From Haplomitrium mnioides (Eukaryota > Marchantiophyta > Haplomitriopsida > Calobryales), in NCBI GenBank assembly GCA_049999725.1, contig JBNGIS010038637.1, positions 1-25,205 of the forward strand: a stretch of DNA of 25,205 nt, read 5' to 3'. A program made the position numbers and the translations under genes. This document shows positions 19,981 to 25,205 of this stretch, piece after piece. The stretch's first letter is position 1, and every line of letters begins with the position of its first letter. Under the pieces are notes generated by a model. The model did not search any database. It was not told where the DNA came from and saw only the letters and a program-made list of their open reading frames with translations.

Positions 19981-20262
19981 CTACATGTTGTGCTCTGCAC
20001 ATTGTCTAAGTGAGATCAGATTTTTCTCAATCACTGGAACATGTATAACATCATGTATGCACTTTGTCCTTTGATTCTCTAAGACAATAGGTATGTTTCC
20101 AATATGATGGATAGGATACATAGTTGAGTCATCTATCTCAACTAATCGAGGTGTACTCATCTTCATGGTTTCATTGAACCAACCTCTATGGCATGTCATA
20201 TGATTGGAACATAGCGAGTCAACAAATTTGTTTATCTCCATCACTACTATTATATTTCCCAT
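19981..20262 (-). pseudogene. Copia aspartic protease, degraded
   Basis: The minus-strand run contains VDSLCSNHMTCHRGWF. This is the active-site block that in plant copia usually reads LDSGCSNHMTG, so the catalytic Asp and Ser are kept but the Gly is replaced by Leu. Downstream are HHIGNIPIV (flap-like GIG region) and IHDVIHVPVIEKNLISLRQC, the conserved end of the domain. It is followed in order by the gag-pre-integrase and integrase segments. Loss of the DSG Gly suggests an inactive enzyme. Confidence 0.78.
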
Positions 20263-20299
20263 ATGCTACAAATGAATAACCATGCTACATGAAAATCAA

Positions 20300-21236
20300 T
20301 ATCTTATTGTTTGTCTTTCTAGAACAAGTATAGTTCCCATGCACTCTGTTGTTTTTCATACCATTTTGTTGTTTGTAGCAGTTCTTTGCCATGTGAATTG
20401 GCTTACTATAGTAGAAAAAATCTCCCTTTAAATATTGTTGTTGGCTTCCACGTCTTTGGTTACTCCCATGCCTTTGAATTGACTTCCACCACCAAATTGG
20501 CTTGATTAGCGTCGTTGGTTTTGTGCATTGTTGCTTGAGTGAACTCTGCTAGAATTACTTCTACCTTAACGCATGTCTCCTCATCCTCTACTCCTGTTAG
20601 ATTAGAATGCTTGCTCTCGACTACTTGAGACACCTCCTCCATTGTCAAGTTCTTCTTCCACTAACATGGCAATAAGTTGTGAGAAGGACGTGGTTCCTTC
20701 CCTTTTCCTTATCTACATTAAAAATTGTTTATACTCTTTGCTTAAACCGTTCAAGAAAACTGCCACCATGGCACTCTTCTTAAATTCCTCTTTGACATTT
20801 TCTAGTTGTTTACCTAGTGAGTTTATCTTCATATCAAAGACATTTATGTTTATTTATGTTCATTGAAGACCTCTATCTACAATGTCTACTTTCTTGCATC
20901 TAACTTAATGGCATATCTCTCTTTCAAGATATCCCAAACTTCTTTGGGTATCTTGGATGTTGATATATATCCTATTATTTTGTCATCGACACTAATGGTG
21001 AGCCAATACAACAGCTTGTGGACCCTCTATGTTGATCTTGAAGGCTTGCATCTCCTCATTAGATGGAGATGGTCGTAATATAAGTTTGGCTTCATCTCTT
21101 GTGATAAATTCCCAATAACCTCTCTCTTTGATAAAATTTTTCATTCTTAGTGACTATGCATGATAGTTGTTTCAATCAATTTCTATTTGACTATTTGAGA
21201 TATTCCATCCACCAAACTCAAATTGTGATACATGTG
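20300..21236 (-). pseudogene. Copia gag (capsid and nucleocapsid), broken
   Basis: Minus-strand runs include SLRMKNFIKERGYWEFITRD near 21.15 kb and a DDKIIGYISTSKIPKEVW-like run near 20.95 kb. FLNGLSKEYKQFLM and SQLIAMLVEEELDN follow near 20.7 kb. These are characteristic of plant copia gag (DUF4219/UBN2-type). The zinc knuckle at about 20380-20426 reads FFYYSKPIHMAKNC: the first two Cys of the CX2CX4HX4C pattern are replaced while His and the last Cys remain. Several stops and at least two frame changes interrupt it. Confidence 0.72.
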
Positions 21237-21239
21237 TGG

Positions 21240-22616
21240 TTGTAAGCAGTTTGCTACTAGATTACTTCTTTGTTGGTCTAAGAGAACAATAGTCTGTGTA
21301 CAGCTTTAGGTTTCAAGGGATTCAGATTTATGTGTCATAGGGAATGAATCCATTTACCTCAATCAAGTGATTCATTGCTAAACTTGTGTGTGAAGATTTC
21401 CAAGTCTAATAACAACAGATGAAAAAATAGAAACCGTAGTTGTTGCCTTCAAAAAGAATTGTTGCCTATTGACTCTTCTTCACACAGCTCTATTCTCTCC
21501 TTCAAATGGTTTCAGATCAATCCACACACATGTTTCAATCAAGCATGTTGTTCTCTATCTTTTGCATTTTGTTTTGCCAAGATGAATGGACACCAACTTC
21601 AGATTAGATCTCCTTCTTCTCAGAAAATTGTCCATTCTACTCAACTTTTGCTCAAGTTCTGCACCTAGATTCTTTCTGTTTCCTTCCTTTGATTTTACTT
21701 CAACAAAAAAAAGAGCTTCACTCAATTTTTGCTTGCTCTTCAATTCTTCTTCAGCAAAAAATGAGAACTCTTGATTTTTGCTTACTAAACCAATCTCTTC
21801 TTGAATGTTTTTTTGTTCCACCTTAGATTTGTCCTCAACTATGAACAAAAAAACTTATTTGATTTGTCATCCACAAACAAAGAATAGCTCTTTGATTGTT
21901 GCCTCAGTTTTTTTTCAATAGCAACCTACAATTCTCTTTCAATGAACTCTTCTTGAAGACTACCTTGGCTCTTTTGATTCATCCTCACTAGCAAATAGAA
22001 CTTTTTGATCTTTGCTACAATTTTTGCATCATCAAACTTGACTAGCATACCTCCTTGATGTTTGATTCAATACTCCACCTTTGCCTTCTTTGATTCTTCC
22101 TTAGCCATGAATAGGGACCTACGCTTTTGTTACTACAATTTTCTTTAGTAGCAACTCGAATCGATGAGTAGAGCTCAGCAATTTTTTTCTTCGATTCTAC
22201 TTCTTTGACCTCTAATCGACTCACCTACTTTGGGCAATTCTACTTCAATCAAGAAATGGCAGAAAATTTATTGATTTCTGCTTGAAATAGCCCCTTGATT
22301 TTTGATTTTGTTCTTCCACAAAAAACTTGCTCTCTTCTTTGAATGTTAGAAACCCTTGAACTTTCTAGTGAGTTCTTCTTCAACTCCTTCTTCAGCGAAA
22401 TTCATCACCTTCGATTCTTCTTGTTTGGTTCTACAACCAGGAATGCCAGTGACCTCTTTCATGTTGATTCAACAACCCATTTGTTGTCAACTCTTTTTCT
22501 CCGACTCTCCAATCTACATCCTCTTTGATGAGGTTTTTTTTTTTTCCTTTTCCTTTCCTTCTTCTCCTCAAATTTTTGTGCTCCGTAGTCTTACGCCAAT
22601 TTTTGTTCCTGCACTT
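21240..22616 (-). other. Long copia leader with Lys/Glu-rich low-complexity repeats
   Basis: About 1.38 kb separates the PBS from the first recognisable gag codons, much longer than a usual copia leader. On the minus strand it is purine-rich and recurrently yields phrases such as EEELKSKQK, EVKSKEGN, EDKSKVEQK and EVESKKKIAE at 21555-21848 and 22042-22224. This suggests loosely repeated units of about 60-75 bp. It could be a decayed coding extension upstream of gag, a captured repeat, or simple low-complexity expansion. No known domain is seen. Confidence 0.5.
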
Positions 22617-22628
22617 GCTCTAATACAT
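22617..22628 (-). other. Copia primer-binding site, initiator-Met type
   Basis: Abutting the 5' LTR, the minus strand reads ATGTATTAGAGC. This matches 9 of 12 bases of TGGTATCAGAGC, the usual plant copia PBS complementary to initiator methionine tRNA. The position immediately next to the LTR end supports both calls. Confidence 0.75.
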
Positions 22629-22852
22629 TGTCAAAATTCACATTTCGCTCACCTCACAAAATCACATACACTCATGAGATGTGGAAAGTTCTCTATATTT
22701 ACATAATAGCTCAAATAGCCTCAATAATGCAACAAAGGAGGACTGCCTATGCACATCTCCAGATCAACCCCATGTAACCCTAGCTAACCCTAACTAAAAC
22801 TTGGAGGGCTGCAAGGTCAGCCTGGCAGCCTATCTAAGCTTGATAATTCAAT
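22629..22852 (-). repeat. Copia 5' LTR (about 224 bp)
   Basis: Starts on the minus strand near ATTGAATTATCAAGC and ends TGAATTTTGACA, immediately before the PBS. It aligns with 12967-13163. The exact first bases are ambiguous by two or three nucleotides: a TG start would be at 22850, whereas the CCTTGG duplication implies 22852. It has a ~22-bp segment absent from the 3' LTR. Such short LTRs occur in several plant copia lineages. Confidence 0.82.
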
Positions 22853-22973
22853 CCTTGGAGTCTATGCTCATATGGACTTCATAGTCCATGCACTTATGGA
22901 CACCAAGATCCATACGCGTTTGGAATGTGGAGTCCATATTTGCATGGACTCTAGAGTCCATATGTGCATCAAT
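22853..22973. repeat. 24-bp minisatellite, locus II right half
   Basis: About five units continue the array interrupted at 12966. Examples are GTCCATGCACTTATGGAC and GTCCATATTTGCATGGACTC. The right edge near 22973 passes into the intron sequence before the donor at 23024-23025. Confidence 0.82.
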
Positions 22974-23025
22974 GGTGGAATGCAAAATAGTTTATATACC
23001 TAATAAAAAAATTACAAGTTGTTAC

Positions 23026-23253
23026 CTTGCTGTTCTTGTAGGCCTCTTGTAAATCATTGGTGAAAGGATCTCTAGGCTTAATTTTGTTGAAGCAGAACTT
23101 CTTGACAGAGGCATTGAACAATGTGATCCCCTCTTTTGATTGTACAAGTAGCCCAATGGGGGCTTTGTGCCCCTCATGAATCATCATAACTTGAACCAAA
23201 ATGCCCATGTTGAATTTTTCACCTTCATCTTGGAAGCTAAAGGTGATGGTCAA
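23026..23253 (-). pseudogene. Decayed minus-strand gene, upstream exon
   Basis: An open minus-strand run begins MTITFSFQDEGEKFNMGILV and ends NDLQEAYKNSK at a donor reading AAG|GTAACA (GT at 23024-23025). The intron that follows contains minisatellite locus II, into which the copia element inserted. Before that event the distance to the next exon near 12.6 kb would have been only about half a kilobase. No stop interrupts this exon. Whether the ATG is the true start is unknown, and no family is recognised. Linking it to 11181-12620 rests on strand, splice signals and the way the copia insertion divides one array. Confidence 0.42.
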
Positions 23254-23819
23254 TATCTATGATAGTCCTCTAACAAACTAGCTATTCAATGGCTAATTTC
23301 TAAGGCTCAAGTGACTTTAAAATGTTGCTATACTGATAAGACTTTAGATGAGCCAGTTATGCAGTAGTGGTTTGAGATGACATTGTCTCTAATGTGGAAA
23401 TCAGTGAAAAAAAAGGCTGAAAATGTACGATAAAAAGTTTACAAAAATTGAAAGGCAAGAAAAGGCCAAATCATAAGAAAGAGCAAAAATAAGCACAATA
23501 AAAAAAATAGAAACTTGAAAGTAACTTTGCAACAATGGAAACAAACTTTCCATTGTTGCTCTTTTTATACCTGAATTTCAAAAAAAGCATTTTCCTACCA
23601 AAAAATGATTCATTGAGCTCTTTAAAATTAGTATATAAAACATTGCTTGATTTTATCTTTCCAATTTCGTTTTTTTTTTCCTTCATAAAAAGTTCACTAT
23701 TTTGTTGTTTTGTGAAATTTTCTCCAAAAAGTCCATGTTTTATTATATCAGCGGCAACCAAAAATATTTGTTTAAATACCTTCTTCAATGTTGGTGTTTA
23801 TTATTAATTTTTTGAAGAT
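23254..23819. other. AT-rich spacer with a short hairpin
   Basis: No gene recognised with confidence. A plus-strand run with CCYTDKTLDEPVMQ near 23.32 kb and a minus-strand open frame at 23471-23788 (MKKVFKQIFLVAADIIKHGL...) look mildly coding-like but have no family match that I know. Long A and T runs are frequent. Confidence 0.35.
23529..23559. repeat. Perfect 13-bp inverted repeat with 5-nt loop
   Basis: GCAACAATGGAAA is followed by CAAAC and then the exact reverse complement. It would form a 13-bp stem with a 5-nt loop. It is not followed by a T run that would mark a Pol III terminator, and it is too short for a typical plant microRNA precursor. Confidence 0.7.
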
Positions 23820-24790
23820 AGATGGAGTGTTCATATGCAAGAAGCGATTAGAATTTCAGGATTTATGTTCTCAAAAAAGTGTTACTTTTGGCCAACAGCT
23901 AGAGATTGTTTCAAATTGTTGTTCTGAGGAGAGAATACCTAAAACATCAAGTATGAAGGCAAGTATTTTAGAAAAACTAATACCAGTTGTTGAAGAAGAT
24001 ACATCAACAAAAGAAGATTGAGTGAGTGAACCATATGTGCAAATAGAATTAAGGAGTGAACCCTATGTGTGCATAGTATCAAGGAGTGAACCCAATGTCA
24101 ACATAAGATCAAGAGGCAAACTCAATGTGTGCATTGGATCCAAGACTCAATCTTCTCCATGGAAAGGATCTTTCTTGCTCGTTAAGCGATCAAAGTTTAC
24201 TCCTTTTGGTGATTACTCCAACAAATCAACAAACAGATGTTCAGGATCCAAATTAGATGTTTACAATCTCAAGAAGGTTGTGGAGCTTTCTTCATCATCA
24301 TTAAATGGCAATGACGATGTTCAAGATCCAAATCTATTTGTTCAAAAGACAAAAAATCATAGAATTGGATGAATGTTTCAATTTTATGGATGATACCCTA
24401 TCATCGTTGGCACCACTCAAACAACTAGTAAATTCTAAGCAAGTTGGATCTCTGAGTGAGAATGGAAGATCCTCTAGAAATAGAAATCATTTGAAGGATT
24501 TTTCAAATGGAAGTTTAGGCAATGATTCAAGCAAAGAGTCTCGGTTACTCAACATTTCACTAGAGTTATCGCCAAAAGCACCAATTGTTTTAGAAAAAGA
24601 CATTTCCTTCTACTCAAGATTTTGATGAAAATTATGTTTTGGCATGGTTTAGTTCTCCTACATCTCAAGGCGGTCCCATATAGATTAAAAACATATTTCA
24701 AGAGAACACAAAATGTTTTTGATGATGCACAAGATTTTGAAGAAAATGCTTTATCTTTGATGGCTAGATTTATCTACGGACTTAATTGAC
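23820..24790 (+). pseudogene. Decayed plus-strand coding fragment, unknown family
   Basis: From about 23820 one frame reads GVFICKKRLEFQDLCSQKSV, TFGQQLEIVSNCCSEERIPK and on through SILEKLIPVVEEDTSTKED to a TGA at 24019-24021. It then continues in the same frame through four 10-residue repeats and FTPFGDYSNKSTNRCSGSKL. Near 24350 the sense moves to another frame (ELDECFNFMDDTLSSLAPLK ... NISLELSPKAPIVLEKDISF). After 24610 it resumes as TQDFDENYVLAWFSSPTSQ, and later as DFEENALSLMARFIYGL. The Ser- and acid-rich composition over long runs looks like real former coding sequence with at least one stop and two frameshifts. GAAGATAG before 23821 could be an intron acceptor. I do not recognise the protein. 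Confidence 0.45.
24024..24143 (+). repeat. Four tandem 30-bp units, in frame
   Basis: Exact 30-bp period, each unit starting GAGTGAACC or a variant. They encode SEPYVQIELR, SEPYVCIVSR, SEPNVNIRSR and GKLNVCIGSK. The period keeps the frame, so the repeat probably expanded while the surrounding sequence was coding. Confidence 0.8.
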
Positions 24791-24947
24791 CGACAAAACA
24801 AAAACCAAATAAGTAAGTACTTTACGTGACAATTATTTGCCAAAATTCCATCATAATAAGAGCTTTTTGAAGAAAATTCTTGATTTGATATCAATTTTGA
24901 AAGTGAGGAGAATTTTATGTTGTCAAAATAATTGTTTGTTGTTGTGC

Positions 24948-25205
24948 TGTGAAGCTAAAGGCTTCGCCGGTTTCTCCTCATGTGACTTTGATGTTGAGTG
25001 TACATTGAATATGAAAGGTGGGTTGAAGTGTGGCTGCAATCATCAATACAAAACAAAATCTACAAAGGAAGAATACTCAATACAAAAATATTTGGAAATC
25101 CCCACTCTTTACTCCAAATGCTCTCACACAAATCATTCTTGCTCTCACCTTTCTAACTCTCAACACACTCCTCACTCTATGAAAGACTACTCCTCAAGTG
25201 CTTGC
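24948..25205 (-). mobile_element. LTR of family B, reverse orientation, cut by the window end
   Basis: The plus strand begins TGTGAAGCTAAAGGC and matches the reverse complement of the last ~259 bp of LTR-B (4214-4472), including the region transcribed after the TATA box. Only the 3' end of the LTR is visible. No initiator-Met PBS is seen to its left, so it is either a solo LTR or the 3' LTR of an element whose body lies to the right. Confidence 0.85.

Larger units (their letters stand above)
12967..22852 (-). mobile_element. Ty1/copia retrotransposon, degraded, containing a nested giant solo LTR
   Basis: On the minus strand the order is 5' LTR (22629-22852), PBS, long leader, gag, protease, integrase, RT, RNase H, PPT and 3' LTR (12967-13163). 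This protease-integrase-RT-RNase H order defines copia. Total span is 9886 bp, or about 6.06 kb once LTR-A' and one TTGCT duplicate are subtracted, a normal copia size. Flanking CCTTGG at 12961-12966 and 22853-22858 is a 5-6 bp target duplication within the 24-bp minisatellite. The two LTRs differ by many substitutions and a ~22-bp indel, and pol has several stops and frameshifts, so the insertion is old and non-autonomous. Confidence 0.9.

Overview
This window looks like intergenic DNA from a large, repeat-dense plant nuclear genome. The evidence is a Ty1/copia element with an initiator-Met-type primer-binding site, Ty3/gypsy integrase remnants, several LTRs, satellite arrays, and one decayed spliced gene. 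I cannot name the species. There are no rRNA, tRNA, CRISPR or bacterial-type genes. No open reading frame looks intact and functional. Nearly all recognisable protein sequence is broken by stops and frameshifts.

Layout, left to right. (1) 1-93 and 5226-5320 are two halves of a Ty3/gypsy integrase on the + strand. They are split by a giant solo LTR, called LTR-A here (94-5225), bounded by a perfect 5-bp target duplication AATTG. LTR-A itself carries a solo LTR of a second family, LTR-B (3296-4472), and a 100-N assembly gap. (2) 5321-9205 is an 88-bp satellite array of roughly 44 units, with a higher-order block of about 580 bp in its middle. (3) 9206-10554 is AT-rich with nothing recognised. 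(4) 10555-12620, continuing at 23026-23253, is a decayed minus-strand gene of unknown family with visible splice sites. Two of its introns carry the same self-complementary 24-bp minisatellite. (5) A minus-strand Ty1/copia element (12967-22852) sits inside the minisatellite of the larger intron, with both LTRs, PBS, polypurine tract, and degraded gag, protease, integrase, RT and RNase H. (6) Inside its pol lies a second solo copy of the giant LTR in reverse orientation (LTR-A', 14847-18664), with target duplication TTGCT. (7) 23820-24790 holds a decayed plus-strand coding fragment with a 30-bp in-frame tandem repeat. (8) The window ends inside a second LTR-B copy in reverse orientation (24948-25205).

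Relative order read from nesting: gypsy, then LTR-A, then LTR-B on the left; decayed gene and minisatellite, then copia, then LTR-A' on the right. The two giant LTRs form an inverted pair of roughly 3.8-3.95 kb per arm about 10 kb apart, and the two LTR-B copies form a second inverted pair outside the gene remnant. The most noteworthy element is the giant LTR family itself: GC- and CpG-rich, with an internal degenerate array of about 48 bp and repeated TGACGTGGC boxes. No coding body of this family is present, so its internal region remains to be found elsewhere.
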